Assembly (NCBI RefSeq): GCF_004352835.1
Contig: NZ_SJSB01000019.1
Span: 1 to 60,361, forward strand
Direction of reading: 5' to 3'
DNA: 60,361 bases
From: Marinomonas flavescens
GTDB lineage: Bacteria; Pseudomonadota; Gammaproteobacteria; Pseudomonadales; Marinomonadaceae
Below, piece by piece: positions 38,913 to 48,403 of this stretch. A program made the position numbers and the translations under genes. How positions within the stretch are numbered: the first letter of the stretch is position 1; every line of letters begins with the position of its first letter. The notes under the pieces were generated by a model, which saw only the letters and a list, made by a program, of their open reading frames with translations, was not told the DNA's origin and made no database searches.

Positions 38913-40298
38913 TTAGATGCGTTCAGCCACAAAGGATTGAACCTCGTCTAAGCTATTGTCTAACACTGCATAAGACTCTTCACGCTCGAAAAGATCTTTC
39001 ATGTGCTCAGGCAAACTTGGAGTCTGACAACCGGCCTTTTCAACCGCTTCGGGGAATTTCACCGGGTGCGCTGTTGCCAAGGTAATCATAGGCACGGATT
39101 TGTCTTTCCAGCACTGACGCGACGCTTCCAAACCAATCGCCGTATGAGGATCAAGAAGGTACTGAGTCGAAGCAAATACATCCGCAATCACTTCACAGGT
39201 CTTCTTATCATCCACTTTGTAGCTATCAAAGTTGTCTTTCACAAATGACCAAGCTTGGTCATTAAGTGACACATCGCCGTTATTAAAACGCGCCATCAAA
39301 TCATCAATCGCAGCGCCATCACGACCATGAGCATCAAATAACAAGCGTTCAAAATTACTCGATACCATGATGTCCATACTTGGAGACAAGGTCACGTTTA
39401 GAGATTGACGACTCATGTCATTTTCTGCAATCACACGATGCAAGATGTCATTTTGGTTAGTCGCCACGACAAGCTGATCAATCGGCAAGCCCATTTTCTT
39501 AGCAAGATAGCCTGCGAAAATATCACCAAAGTTACCCGTAGGAACAGAGAAAGATACTTTACGATGCGGCGCACCAACAGACAAAGCAGAAGAGAAGTAG
39601 TAAACGATTTGAGCCATGATACGCGCCCAGTTAATCGAGTTTACTGCGCCTAGCTTGGCGCCTTTCAAGAAAGACTGATCTGCAAAGCTGGACTTCACCA
39701 TCCCTTGGCAATCATCAAAATTGCCTTTCACCGCGATATTGAAAACGTTGTCGTCAATCACTGTCGTCATTTGACGACGCTGTACTTCTGACACACGCTC
39801 AAAAGGATGTAAGATGAAAATATCTAAATGCTCAGAGTGGCGACAACCTTCAATGGCTGCCGAGCCAGTATCGCCTGATGTCGCACCAAGAATAACCAGC
39901 TTTTCTTTGCGTTCGGATAGCACATAGTCCATTAAACGACCCAGCAGCTGTAGTGCAAAGTCTTTAAACGCTAGGGTTGGTCCACGGAATAACTCAAGTA
40001 TCCATTCGTTATTACCAACTTGAACCATAGGTGCAACAGACACATGATTGAAACTTGCATAAGCATCATCAATCATGTTTTTAAACGCATCCGCCGGAAT
40101 ATCACCTTCAACAAAAGGCCACATTATCTTAAACGCAAGTTCTTGATAACTAAGATTTGCCCAAGAAGCGATCTCTTCTTTACTGTAATGAGGTAAGGTT
40201 TCTGGCACATACAAACCGCCATCATTCGCCAAACCAGCTAATAGCACGTCACCAAAAGACAACGTTGGCGCTTTACCTCGAGTAGAAATATATTTCAT
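38913..40298 (-). CDS. thrC: threonine synthase
   Basis: PLP enzyme converting O-phosphohomoserine to threonine. It is 461 aa, the long gammaproteobacterial type. The PLP lysine is in GPTLAFKDFALQLLG (near 108-122). LGATSGDTGSAAIEG binds phosphate, and FSVPTGNFGDIFAGYLAKK follows. It is 12 bp after hom on the same strand. With lysC at 2.3 kb it supplies the aspartate-to-threonine pathway. Confidence 0.97.
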   Translation of the reverse strand: MKYISTRGKAPTLSFGDVLLAGLANDGGLYVPETLPHYSKEEIASWANLSYQELAFKIMWPFVEGDIPADAFKNMIDDAYASFNHVSVAPMVQVGNNEWILELFRGPTLAFKDFALQLLGRLMDYVLSERKEKLVILGATSGDTGSAAIEGCRHSEHLDIFILHPFERVSEVQRRQMTTVIDDNVFNIAVKGNFDDCQGMVKSSFADQSFLKGAKLGAVNSINWARIMAQIVYYFSSALSVGAPHRKVSFSVPTGNFGDIFAGYLAKKMGLPIDQLVVATNQNDILHRVIAENDMSRQSLNVTLSPSMDIMVSSNFERLLFDAHGRDGAAIDDLMARFNNGDVSLNDQAWSFVKDNFDSYKVDDKKTCEVIADVFASTQYLLDPHTAIGLEASRQCWKDKSVPMITLATAHPVKFPEAVEKAGCQTPSLPEHMKDLFEREESYAVLDNSLDEVQSFVAERI

Positions 40299-40310
40299 TG
40301 TTCTCTCTCC

Positions 40311-41612
40311 TTAAGCCAATGTTTCAACACGAATACGTTGCACAGTACCCGCGACATCTGGCAAGGCCTCAATTTCAGCGATCGCCGCATTCATAGAGCG
40401 CTCTTTCACGTCATGAGTCATCACTACAAGTGGCACAAGGTCACTGCCTTCACGCTCGCGCTGAATCAAAGACTCAATACTGATGCCATTTTTCGATAAG
40501 ATCTGAGTAATATTTGCTAATACACCAGCACGATCTTGGATCGTCATGTTAAGGAAGAAACCACATACAATTTCTTCAATCGGCAGAATATTCACATCGG
40601 ACAAAGCGTCCGCTTGGAACGCCAAATGCGGCACTCTATTGGTAGGATCTGCCGTCAAAGTACGCGCCACATCAATTACATCAGCCACAACTGATGAGCC
40701 CGTTGGCATCGCGCCAGCACCAGCACCATAAGTCAACGTCGGCCCGACCGCGTCACCTTTTACCATGACCGCATTCATTACACCGTTTACATTGGCCAAT
40801 AATTGCTTGTTAGAAATCAAGGTCGGATGCACACGCAATTCAATGCCATGCTTAGTACGATTCGCAATGCCTAAATGTTTAATGGCATAGCCTAGATCGC
40901 GGGCAAAAGCGACGTCTTCAGAGGTAATTCGACTGATGCCTTCTGTATAAGTTTTTTCAAATTGCAGAGGAATACCAAAAGCAATAGACGCCAAAATCGT
41001 TAATTTATGAGCAGCATCAATGCCCTCTACATCAAAAGTAGGGTCCGCTTCAGCATAACCTAGCGCTTGAGCTTCTTTTAGCACGTCATCGAAATCCCGA
41101 CCTTTTTCACTCATTTCAGTCAGAATAAAGTTGCCCGTACCATTAATGATACCAGCCAACCATTCAATACGATTTGCGGATAAGCCTTCACGAAGAGATT
41201 TGATAATAGGAATGCCGCCTGCAACGGCAGCCTCAAAGGCAACAATAACGCCTTTTTCTTGTGCTCTTGCGAATATTTCATTGCCGTGTTCTGCAATGAG
41301 TGCTTTGTTAGCAGTTACCACATGTTTGCCATTTTTGATGGCGGTTAGCACGAGCTCTTTAGCGACGGATGTGCCACCAATAAGCTCAAGGACAATATCA
41401 ATCTCTGGGTTATTTACGACATCAAAGATGTCGCGGGTAATGTTCACTCCGGTGGTATCACATGTGTCGTTATCACGACGCATACCAACTTGCTCAACTA
41501 CAATACTGCGGCCAACTCGTCGTGTAATTTCTTCTGCATTATTACGCAGAATATTAAAACTGCCAGAACCTACTGTTCCCAGCCCACAAATTCCGACTTT
41601 TACCGGTTTCAA
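40311..41612 (-). CDS. hom: homoserine dehydrogenase
   Basis: Reduces aspartate semialdehyde to homoserine. The 433 aa start with TTG at 41612: MKPVKVGICGLGTVG is exactly how the Pseudomonas enzyme begins, and GGGGTG lies at good spacing. An in-frame ATG is absent. The NAD(P) motif is at 8-17, the catalytic region near AGGIPIIKSLREG and GIINGTGNFILTEM, and the C-terminal ACT domain (about 350-433) usually senses threonine. First gene of hom-thrC. Downstream of dsbC, a conserved neighbourhood. Confidence 0.97.
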   Translation of the reverse strand: MKPVKVGICGLGTVGSGSFNILRNNAEEITRRVGRSIVVEQVGMRRDNDTCDTTGVNITRDIFDVVNNPEIDIVLELIGGTSVAKELVLTAIKNGKHVVTANKALIAEHGNEIFARAQEKGVIVAFEAAVAGGIPIIKSLREGLSANRIEWLAGIINGTGNFILTEMSEKGRDFDDVLKEAQALGYAEADPTFDVEGIDAAHKLTILASIAFGIPLQFEKTYTEGISRITSEDVAFARDLGYAIKHLGIANRTKHGIELRVHPTLISNKQLLANVNGVMNAVMVKGDAVGPTLTYGAGAGAMPTGSSVVADVIDVARTLTADPTNRVPHLAFQADALSDVNILPIEEIVCGFFLNMTIQDRAGVLANITQILSKNGISIESLIQREREGSDLVPLVVMTHDVKERSMNAAIAEIEALPDVAGTVQRIRVETLA

Positions 41613-41677
41613 AGCAACACCCCACAGAGATAATTTAATTTTTATACGATGTTTAATAGCAACACCTAAGCCCTGAC

Positions 41678-41706
41678 ATTATAGCGTTAGAGTGAATTAA
41701 ACCCAA
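41678..41706 (-). promoter_or_regulatory. hom-thrC promoter
   Basis: Minus strand: TTGGGT (41701-41706), 17-bp spacer, perfect TATAAT (41678-41683), leaving a leader of about 60 nt. The leader is A/U-rich and shows no threonine/isoleucine-rich leader peptide or terminator, so attenuation as in the E. coli thr operon is not supported. Confidence 0.7.
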
Positions 41707-41758
41707 CGAAGAATACCCTGAACAAGGCTCATGTTTAGTGGAATATTTTGCGTTTCCC

Positions 41759-42478
41759 CTATAAACCCAATTCTTTTGCTAATGAATCCGCAGGCAAATA
41801 ACCAGGAATAAGTTTACCGTTTCCTAAAACAATACTTGGCGTGCCACGAACACCAATAGAGTTGCCTAAATTGTAATCATCAGCAATGGGATTAACGCAC
41901 GTATTTTCAGGAACATCATTACCTTCCATTGCTTTCGTCAGCCAAGCTTTAGGGTCATCAGAACACCAAACACTGACCATCTTTTTATAGACACCAGAAC
42001 CAATACCAGCACGAGGATACGCTAGATAGCGAACAGTAATACCCATCTCATTTAACTTAGGAACTTCTTTATGCAGCATCCGACAATAAGCACAATCTAC
42101 ATCGGTGAAAACGGTAATGTGAGCTTTCTCGTCTGCTGCTTTGAAAACAATCATTTGTGATGCTGGCAGTGTTTCAATTTTAGCGAGTTTTGCTTTTTCG
42201 CTTTCATTCTCTACCGCCGTACCTTCTACACGATACATATCGCCAGCGACAAAATACTTACCATTAGCCGTTACATGCAAAGTAGGACCGTCTTTCAAGG
42301 TAACCGTGTATAGGCCGGAACCTGAATGAAGCTCAACATTTTCTATTTGATATTGGGGTAAAGCTTGCTTTATAGAAGCGCTTACTTCTGCTTTGTCGGC
42401 TAGAGTGGTTGTGGAAAATAAAGCGAGTAATGAGCTCATCATTACGAATCGAGAAAGGGGTTGAAAAAGACACTTCAT
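41759..42478 (-). CDS. dsbC: thiol:disulfide interchange protein DsbC
   Basis: Periplasmic disulfide isomerase. It is 239 aa from ATG 42478, preceded by GAGG; an upstream TTG is rejected. The signal peptide is about residues 1-27 (MKCLFQPLSRFVMMSSLLAL, cleavage after TTTLA). The N-terminal dimerisation domain (about 28-95) is followed by a thioredoxin-like domain with active site CAYC in TDVDCAYCRML and the cis-proline GVRGTPSIVL. A second cysteine pair (VWCSDD and ENTCVN) is conserved. It lies upstream of hom. Its reductant DsbD is not in the window. Confidence 0.95.
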   Translation of the reverse strand: MKCLFQPLSRFVMMSSLLALFSTTTLADKAEVSASIKQALPQYQIENVELHSGSGLYTVTLKDGPTLHVTANGKYFVAGDMYRVEGTAVENESEKAKLAKIETLPASQMIVFKAADEKAHITVFTDVDCAYCRMLHKEVPKLNEMGITVRYLAYPRAGIGSGVYKKMVSVWCSDDPKAWLTKAMEGNDVPENTCVNPIADDYNLGNSIGVRGTPSIVLGNGKLIPGYLPADSLAKELGL

Positions 42479-42540
42479 TGAATACCTCAAATAAATAAGA
42501 TTAATCAATATTAGGCCACAACCTTATGGGGAAGTTCCAT

Positions 42541-42570
42541 AAAAAAAGGCGACTTGCGTCGCCTTTTTTT
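42541..42570 (-). terminator. intrinsic terminator of the rpsP-rplS operon
   Basis: AAAAAAAGGCGAC-TTGC-GTCGCCTTTTTTT: a perfect 13-bp stem with T7, 13 bp after the rplS stop. It also isolates dsbC. Confidence 0.95.
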
Positions 42571-42582
42571 AACACAGAAAAA

Positions 42583-42945
42583 TTAACGTTTAGCCAATTT
42601 CTCTTTAATACGTGCTGATTTACCAGAACGCTCGCGTAGGTAATAGATTTTAGCCTGACGCACGTCACCGCGACGTTTCACTTCAATACTTTCAACGATT
42701 GGGCTGTAAGTTTGAAATGCACGCTCAACACCGATACCGCTAGAAATTTTACGAACGGTAAATGCTGAGTTAAGACCGCGGTTACGCTTAGCAATTACAA
42801 CACCTTCATAGGCCTGTAGACGCTCGCGTGAACCTTCTATAACTTTAACTTGAACGACAACAGTATCACCAGTACCGAATACTGGAATTTCTTTTGTCAT
42901 CTGTTCAGCTTCAATCTGCTGAATCAGTTTAGTTTTATTACTCAT
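42583..42945 (-). CDS. rplS: 50S ribosomal protein L19
   Basis: Large-subunit protein at the 30S-50S interface, 120 aa. It has the L19 pattern [42 protein letters not shown] and [20 protein letters not shown]. It is last of rpsP-rimM-trmD-rplS and 69 bp after trmD. Confidence 0.98.
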   Translation of the reverse strand: MSNKTKLIQQIEAEQMTKEIPVFGTGDTVVVQVKVIEGSRERLQAYEGVVIAKRNRGLNSAFTVRKISSGIGVERAFQTYSPIVESIEVKRRGDVRQAKIYYLRERSGKSARIKEKLAKR

Positions 42946-43014
42946 GGATGTGACTCCTAATGATATGGTTTCTTGTCAGCATGAAGGTTCTTCTGTCTGA
43001 CAAGCTCGCAATCC

Positions 43015-43767
43015 CTACTCTGCCGAGGTTGAATCTTCAGTTTCGCGAATAAACTCTTCTAACAGCAACTGCTGTTCCCTGTCCAACTCAAGGTTCTGCA
43101 GAAGGTCTGGCCGGCGTAGAAAAGTTCTTCCGAGCTTTTGCTTTAATCGCCAGCGTCTAATCGCCTCATGGTTGCCACTAAGCAGTACAGAAGGAACGGA
43201 CTTATCATCCAAAACTTCCGGTCGAGTGAAATGCGGACAGTCCAACAAGCCATCAGCAAATGAATCCTCATCTGCAGAAGCCTGCTTTCCTAGCACACCA
43301 GGAACCATACGAAGTACGGCATCCATGAGCACCATCGCCGGCAACTCACCACCACTTAGAACAAAGTCACCAATGGACCATTCTTCATCAATCTCAGATT
43401 GAATCAAACGTTCATCAACGCCTTCATAACGACCTGCTACCAGAATAAATTCTGCTTGTTTAGCAAGCTGTTGCACACCTTCTTGCGTCAGCGTACGCCC
43501 TTGAGGGGATAGATAAATAACTTTTGCGTTGGGCACCAATAATTTGGCACTTGCAATCGCATCTTTGAGAGGCTGCACTTTCATGAGCATCCCTGGACCA
43601 CCACCATAAGGTCGATCATCCACAGTCTTATGTCTGTCATAAGTAAAGTCACGCGGATTTATAAAATCCATCGAAACCAGACCAGACTTAATGGCTCTGC
43701 CCGTTACACCGTATTGGGTAATGGCTTGAAACATCTCCGGAAAAAGCGATATTACACCGACCTTCAC
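43015..43767 (-). CDS. trmD: tRNA (guanine37-N1)-methyltransferase
   Basis: SPOUT methyltransferase that makes m1G37, preventing +1 frameshifts. The 250 aa have the N-terminal knot with [24 protein letters not shown] near 55, the SAM-binding RYEGVDERL and [15 protein letters not shown]. The C-terminal [12 protein letters not shown] and helical RRWRLKQ part follow. It sits 21 bp after rimM in the conserved ribosomal operon. Confidence 0.98.
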   Translation of the reverse strand: MKVGVISLFPEMFQAITQYGVTGRAIKSGLVSMDFINPRDFTYDRHKTVDDRPYGGGPGMLMKVQPLKDAIASAKLLVPNAKVIYLSPQGRTLTQEGVQQLAKQAEFILVAGRYEGVDERLIQSEIDEEWSIGDFVLSGGELPAMVLMDAVLRMVPGVLGKQASADEDSFADGLLDCPHFTRPEVLDDKSVPSVLLSGNHEAIRRWRLKQKLGRTFLRRPDLLQNLELDREQQLLLEEFIRETEDSTSAE

Positions 43768-43788
43768 TTTATGACTCCAGTTTTACGA

Positions 43789-44334
43789 TCAAAATTCCGG
43801 ATCCCAATCAACGACCATTTCCTGCTGTTCTAGATTAATATCTAAAACATAAGATCCTGGCGCATAAGGAATCAAACGTTCTTCACGATCAAAACTGCCT
43901 TCACAAGCACGGACAACAACAACATCATTCGCACCGGTTTCCATAAGCTGAGAAACCTTCCCCAAGAGGACACCCTCTTTGGTAATAACCCTCAGTCCTT
44001 CCAGTTGGCTCCAGTAATAATCACCTTCTTCCAATTCTGGTAGTTCTGCCGAATCAATATAAACGTCCATACCACAAATCTCTTTTACAAGATCTCTGTC
44101 GGTATAACCCTTAACTGACGCTACCAAACCACGACCTTGCAGACGCCCTTGGCTTAATTCAACGGTCTTCCACCCACTAGGAGTTTTCAACCACCAATGC
44201 TTGTAATCAAAGATCCCTTGCATTGGGTCGGTGTGTGAATATAACTTCACCCACCCTTTAACACCATAAACTGATGTAATGCGTCCAACCACAAGGGCTT
44301 GCTCAGGAGCGGCCGCTTGTTTTAATTCAGACAT
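43789..44334 (-). CDS. rimM: ribosome maturation factor RimM
   Basis: Assists late 30S maturation around the S19/16S head. The 181 aa have the N-terminal RimM barrel (VVGRITSVYGVKGWVKLYSHTDP near 14-36) and the C-terminal PRC-barrel (EEGDYYWSQLEGLRVIT near 101), ending in VVDWDPEF. It is 16 bp after rpsP. Confidence 0.97.
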   Translation of the reverse strand: MSELKQAAAPEQALVVGRITSVYGVKGWVKLYSHTDPMQGIFDYKHWWLKTPSGWKTVELSQGRLQGRGLVASVKGYTDRDLVKEICGMDVYIDSAELPELEEGDYYWSQLEGLRVITKEGVLLGKVSQLMETGANDVVVVRACEGSFDREERLIPYAPGSYVLDINLEQQEMVVDWDPEF

Positions 44335-44350
44335 AGCACTACCTCAGTTA

Positions 44351-44599
44351 TTAAGCGTTTTTGCCAGCATCTTTAACAAGCTGCGCAGCACGGTCAGATA
44401 GTTGAGCGCCTAGGCTAACCCAATGGTTTACACGATCTAAATCGATGCGCAAACGTTCTTCTTGACCACGAGCAACAGGGTTAAAGAAACCCAAACGCTC
44501 GATATAACGACCATCACGTGCACGACGGCTATCAGCCACGTTCAAATGATAGAATGGGCGCTTTTTAGAGCCACCACGAGAAAGACGAATAGTTACCAT
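44351..44599 (-). CDS. rpsP: 30S ribosomal protein S16
   Basis: 82 aa, starting [21 protein letters not shown] with [19 protein letters not shown], the standard S16 signature. First gene of the operon, behind a 70-nt leader with a 5' terminal hairpin. AAGGAACC is the ribosome site. Confidence 0.98.
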   Translation of the reverse strand: MVTIRLSRGGSKKRPFYHLNVADSRRARDGRYIERLGFFNPVARGQEERLRIDLDRVNHWVSLGAQLSDRAAQLVKDAGKNA

Positions 44600-44629
44600 C
44601 TTATTGGTTCCTTATTGCTTAACGAAACG

Positions 44630-44681
44630 CCTCTTGCCGAGTCGATTTTTGACTCATACTACAAGAGGGCGGCATATTCTA
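44630..44681 (-). promoter_or_regulatory. rpsP operon promoter -10 and 5' leader hairpin
   Basis: Minus-strand TAGAAT (44676-44681) with GC-rich discriminator ATGCCGCC sets the start near 44669. The mRNA then begins with a two-part hairpin: CCTCTTG (44662-44668) pairs with CAAGAGG (44630-44636), enclosing GAGTC-AAAAATC-GACTC (44639-44655). A 5'-terminal structure of this kind may bind a ribosomal protein for feedback control, or may protect the mRNA from RNA pyrophosphohydrolase and RNase E. No known S16/L19 leader motif is recognised. Confidence 0.55.
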
Positions 44682-44704
44682 GTCGATTAACTAGAAAAAC
44701 AAAA

Positions 44705-44754
44705 GGGCGAATTACTCGCCCACACATTAAAAACGGCAGTTTTTTTACTGCCGT
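44705..44754 (-). terminator. tandem intrinsic terminators of ffh
   Basis: First on the minus strand: ACGGCAGT-A6-ACTGCCGT (44733-44754), then TTTTAATG. Second: GGGCGA-GTAAT-TCGCCC (44705-44721) followed by TTTTGTTTTTC. Both lie between the ffh stop and the rpsP promoter. Confidence 0.85.
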
Positions 44755-44775
44755 CAATAAAAAAACAAGATATGA

Positions 44776-46155
44776 CTAAAGTTTAGGGAAACCACCACCG
44801 CCTGACATACCACCAGGCATCATTCCACCCAAACCTCGCATCATCTTTTTCATTCCACCTTTAGCGGACATTTTCTTCATCATCTTCTGCATTTGCTTAT
44901 GCTGCTTCAGAAGACGATTTAAATCTTGAATCTGCAAGCCGGCGCCAACAGTAATACGTTTTTTACGAGAACCATTGATAACATCAGGATTGCGACGCTC
45001 CGCTGGCGTCATCGAATTAATCAAGGCTTCCATCTGAACAAACATTTTATCGTTCACTTTATCTTGGATATTACCTAGCTGCCCCATACCGGGAAGCTTA
45101 TCCAACATGGAACTCATACCGCCCATGTTTTTCATTTGCTGAAGCTGCTCTTTAAAATCTTCTAAATCAAAGCCTTTGCCTTTCTTTAGTTTACCAGCCA
45201 GCTTCTCGGCTTTTTCTTTATCAATTTTCTGCTCTGCTTCCTCTATTAAGGAAAGCATGTCACCCATACCGAGAATACGAGAAGCCAAACGATCAGGGTG
45301 GAAAGGTTCTAGCGCGTCGGTTTTTTCACCAACACCCAAAAACTTGATCGGCTTACCGGTAATATGACGAACCGAAAGTGCAGCACCGCCACGGGCATCA
45401 CCATCTGTTTTGGTCAATATCACGCCAGTCAAAGGCAATACATCACCAAAGGCCTTGGCGGTATTAGCAGCATCCTGACCTGTCATCGCATCGACAACAA
45501 ACAAGGTTTCGATTGGATTCACCGCAGCATGAAGCGCCTTGATCTCAGCCATCATGGCGTCATCAATAGCCAAACGACCTGCAGTATCAACAATCAAGAC
45601 ATCTTTATGGGCTTTCTTAGCGTAATCGACCGCATTATTAACGATATCGATCGGCTTCTGCGAAAGATCACTAGGAATAAAGTCAACACCAACTTCAGCA
45701 GCAAGTGTTTCTAACTGTTTGATCGCAGCAGGGCGATATACATCCGCACTAACAACCGAAACAGATTTCTTCTCGCGCTCCGTAAGGTATTTTGCAAGCT
45801 TAGCGGCAGAGGTTGTTTTACCCGCCCCTTGAAGACCAGCCAACAAGATAATTGCAGGACGAGCAACACGAAGGTTCAAACCGTCGTTCGCTTCGCCCAT
45901 TACTTTTTCAAGTTCTTGCTTAACAATTTTTAAGAAGACTTGGCCAGGGCTGAGGCTCTTTGTTACTTCAGTTCCTACCGCACGATCTTTAACGGCATCG
46001 ATAAAGTCTTTTACAACAGGCAGCGCAACATCGGCTTCGAGCAGCGCCATTCGCACTTCGCGAAGCACATCTTTAATATTGTCTTCTGTTAATTTAGCGC
46101 GACCTCGAATACGATCAAGCGAGGAAGTTAAGCGATTCGATAAATTGTCGAACAT
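44776..46155 (-). CDS. ffh: signal recognition particle protein Ffh
   Basis: GTPase that binds signal sequences of membrane proteins and 4.5S RNA. The 459 aa have the N domain (1-85) and the G domain with GLQGAGKTTSAAKLA (near 107-121), VDTAGRLA and LTKTDGDARGGAAL. The C-terminal methionine-rich M domain (about 330-459) ends in GGMMPGGMSGGGGFPKL. It is divergent from ypjD and next to rpsP, as in E. coli. A perfect -10 TATAAT at 46229-46234 (minus) lies about 75 bp upstream of the start. Confidence 0.98.
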   Translation of the reverse strand: MFDNLSNRLTSSLDRIRGRAKLTEDNIKDVLREVRMALLEADVALPVVKDFIDAVKDRAVGTEVTKSLSPGQVFLKIVKQELEKVMGEANDGLNLRVARPAIILLAGLQGAGKTTSAAKLAKYLTEREKKSVSVVSADVYRPAAIKQLETLAAEVGVDFIPSDLSQKPIDIVNNAVDYAKKAHKDVLIVDTAGRLAIDDAMMAEIKALHAAVNPIETLFVVDAMTGQDAANTAKAFGDVLPLTGVILTKTDGDARGGAALSVRHITGKPIKFLGVGEKTDALEPFHPDRLASRILGMGDMLSLIEEAEQKIDKEKAEKLAGKLKKGKGFDLEDFKEQLQQMKNMGGMSSMLDKLPGMGQLGNIQDKVNDKMFVQMEALINSMTPAERRNPDVINGSRKKRITVGAGLQIQDLNRLLKQHKQMQKMMKKMSAKGGMKKMMRGLGGMMPGGMSGGGGFPKL

Positions 46156-46286
46156 ATTGCCCTCAAATTTTTTGTTCTATATGGAAAAAAACCGACTTTC
46201 ACGGTTTAACCAAGTTGAAATTAAACCTATTATAACGGATAAATGTTTATCACCCTATACCTTTACTCTATGGATCCTTTAGTTTC

Positions 46287-47054
46287 ATGACTCAATTATT
46301 GCTTTGGCTTGCTTGTATTGCCTGCTTAGTCGCTAGTTTGGCTTATTACTTTCGCCCTCAAGCTCGCTCAACACAGCTATTAGGGGCTGCTGCAATCGTT
46401 TTACACACCCTATCTTTGAGTGAGTTTTTATTTCATCGAAACGGGTTCAATTTTTTAACAATTGGACTATTAATCGCTGTTATTGGTAACGCGCTTCTGT
46501 GGTTTAGTAACCGAAATAAAGATTTATCATTACTTATTGCAATCGCCTTTCCACTCACTGCCATTATTATTGCGCTAAATGCCATTGAGCCATGGCACCT
46601 AAAACAGCTGCACAGTGACTCTTGGGGAACAAGTGCCCACATACTCATTGCGTCTGTTGCTTACAGTCTTTTTACTGCAGCATGCGGCATTGGCATACTT
46701 CTAGCGATCCAAGAATACCAACTCAAAAACCACCGTCTGAAACAACTATTAAGAGTCCCGCCGCTACAAGTGTTAGAACGCTTGATGTTCGAATTCATTT
46801 GGGCCGCCTTTATTTTACTTACAATAACGATTGCCACCGGCTTTTACTTCATTGAAGACATGTTCGCTCAACACCTTGTACACAAAACCTTCTTCACCAT
46901 GGCTTCATGGCTTGTTTTTGCGGGGTTATTGCTGGGGCGTCATTTTGCTGGCTGGCGCGGACAACTAGCAGTTAAACTCACCCTTAGTGGCTTCTTTTTA
47001 CTTATGCTAGCCTATTTTGGCAGTCAGATAGCCTTACAAATTTTGTTACATTAA
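46287..47054 (+). CDS. ypjD: inner membrane protein YpjD, CcsA/CcmC-like
   Basis: 255 aa with about eight hydrophobic segments over the full length, related to cytochrome c assembly proteins of the CcsA type. GTSAHILIASVAYSLFTAACG (near 112-132), the histidine in VHKTFFTMASWLVFAGLLLGRH and the final GFFLLMLAYFGSQ are family features. The tryptophan-rich heme-handling motif of true CcmC/CcsA is not evident, so a role in cytochrome c assembly is not supported. Gene order ffh/ypjD/yfjD equals E. coli. Confidence 0.85.
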   Translation: MTQLLLWLACIACLVASLAYYFRPQARSTQLLGAAAIVLHTLSLSEFLFHRNGFNFLTIGLLIAVIGNALLWFSNRNKDLSLLIAIAFPLTAIIIALNAIEPWHLKQLHSDSWGTSAHILIASVAYSLFTAACGIGILLAIQEYQLKNHRLKQLLRVPPLQVLERLMFEFIWAAFILLTITIATGFYFIEDMFAQHLVHKTFFTMASWLVFAGLLLGRHFAGWRGQLAVKLTLSGFFLLMLAYFGSQIALQILLH

Positions 47055-47136
47055 TTCATTATGCATGAAAGTCGTTTGACAGTGACTTTGTAAGCACTAA
47101 TAATCCGTTTATCCAAACTATTGAGGCAAACCCTTT

Positions 47137-48393
47137 TTGAACGATGTTCCCTTAAGTATTCTAGGCGGAGTACTGGCTTTCCTAATCATACTTTCTGCTT
47201 TCTTTTCCAGCTCAGAAACTGGCATGTTGACTCTCAACAAATACCGATTGAAGCATCTGGTAAAAAACAAAAACAAAACTGCCATTCGTGTCAGTAAATT
47301 ACTCGAACGCCCAGATCGGCTTTTGGGGCTTATTTTAATCGGCAATAACTTTGTCAATATTCTAGCGTCGGCCATTGCCACTATTATTGCTGTGCGCATA
47401 TGGGGTGATGCTGGTGTTGCCATCGCAACCGCTGCCCTTACAGTAATTGTATTGATCTTTGCCGAAGTTACGCCAAAGACATTAGCTGCGATTCATCCAG
47501 AGAAAATAGCCTTCCCCGCCTCTTGGATACTCGCCATCCTGTTAAGAATTTTTTACCCAATTGTCTTTCTTATTAACACCCTTTCAAACGGATTATTAAG
47601 ATTAATTGGTGTGCACGCCTCTCAAAAAAGCCACGACACACTTGATTCAGAAGAATTAAGAACCGTTGTTAATGAAGCTAGCGGCCTTATTCCTGCCGCT
47701 CACCAAGAAATGCTGATCTCTATTTTAGATCTGGAAAAAGTCTCTGTAGAAGACATTATGATCCCTAGAAATGAAGTCGTCGGTATCGACATCGAAGACT
47801 CCATTGAAGAAATCATCGAACAAATATGCCAAAGTCGTCATACACGGATGCCCGTTTATAATGGCGAAATTAATAAAGTGATCGGCATTTTGCACGCTCG
47901 CCACGCCGCCGTATTTTTACGTGAACCATCACCATCCAAAGCCGCACTATTAAAAGCAACACTAGAACCTTACTTCATTCCTGAAAGTACATCGTTGAAT
48001 ACAGTGCTACTCAACTTCCAAAAAGACCACCAACAAATGGGCATAGTGGTTGATGAGTATGGCGACGTTCAGGGTATTGCTGCACTAGAAGATGTACTTG
48101 AAGAAATAGTCGGTGAGTTCACTCCACCCACACAAGAGGAGGAGAACGAAATCCAGCCACTTGATGATGGTACATTTAGAATCGAAGGCTCCACTCATAT
48201 TCGAGATATAAACAAAACACTTGATTGGCACCTACCAACCGATGGCCCAAAAACACTGAACGGTTTGATTATCGAAACACTAGAATTCATTCCAGAGCAT
48301 CAAATCGGCCTATCAGTTGGCCACTACTTAATCGAGATCCAAGAGATCGAAGACAAGGTGGTAAAATACGCCAAACTTCAGCTGAAACACTAA
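47137..48393 (+). CDS. yfjD: HlyC/CorC family (DUF21-CBS) membrane protein YfjD
   Basis: 418 aa with a TTG start (no other start is possible because an in-frame stop is five codons upstream; GAGG precedes it). An N-terminal DUF21 domain of about four membrane segments (SSSETGMLTLNKYRLKHLVK, LLGLILIGNNFVNILASA) is followed by a CBS pair (about 195-330, DIMIPRNEVVGIDIED, QMGIVVDEYGDVQGI). The C-terminal CorC/HlyC domain has GSTHIRDINKTLDWHLP. The family is tied to magnesium and cobalt efflux or resistance. Closest relative by pattern is E. coli YfjD (also called CorE). Confidence 0.93.
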   Translation: MNDVPLSILGGVLAFLIILSAFFSSSETGMLTLNKYRLKHLVKNKNKTAIRVSKLLERPDRLLGLILIGNNFVNILASAIATIIAVRIWGDAGVAIATAALTVIVLIFAEVTPKTLAAIHPEKIAFPASWILAILLRIFYPIVFLINTLSNGLLRLIGVHASQKSHDTLDSEELRTVVNEASGLIPAAHQEMLISILDLEKVSVEDIMIPRNEVVGIDIEDSIEEIIEQICQSRHTRMPVYNGEINKVIGILHARHAAVFLREPSPSKAALLKATLEPYFIPESTSLNTVLLNFQKDHQQMGIVVDEYGDVQGIAALEDVLEEIVGEFTPPTQEEENEIQPLDDGTFRIEGSTHIRDINKTLDWHLPTDGPKTLNGLIIETLEFIPEHQIGLSVGHYLIEIQEIEDKVVKYAKLQLKH

Positions 48394-48403
48394 GGAAGTC
48401 ATC

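Noticed and set aside
41613..41677. Threonine attenuator before hom
   Set aside because: The leader has an 8-codon frame (MSGLRCCY) without Thr/Ile codons and no terminator hairpin.
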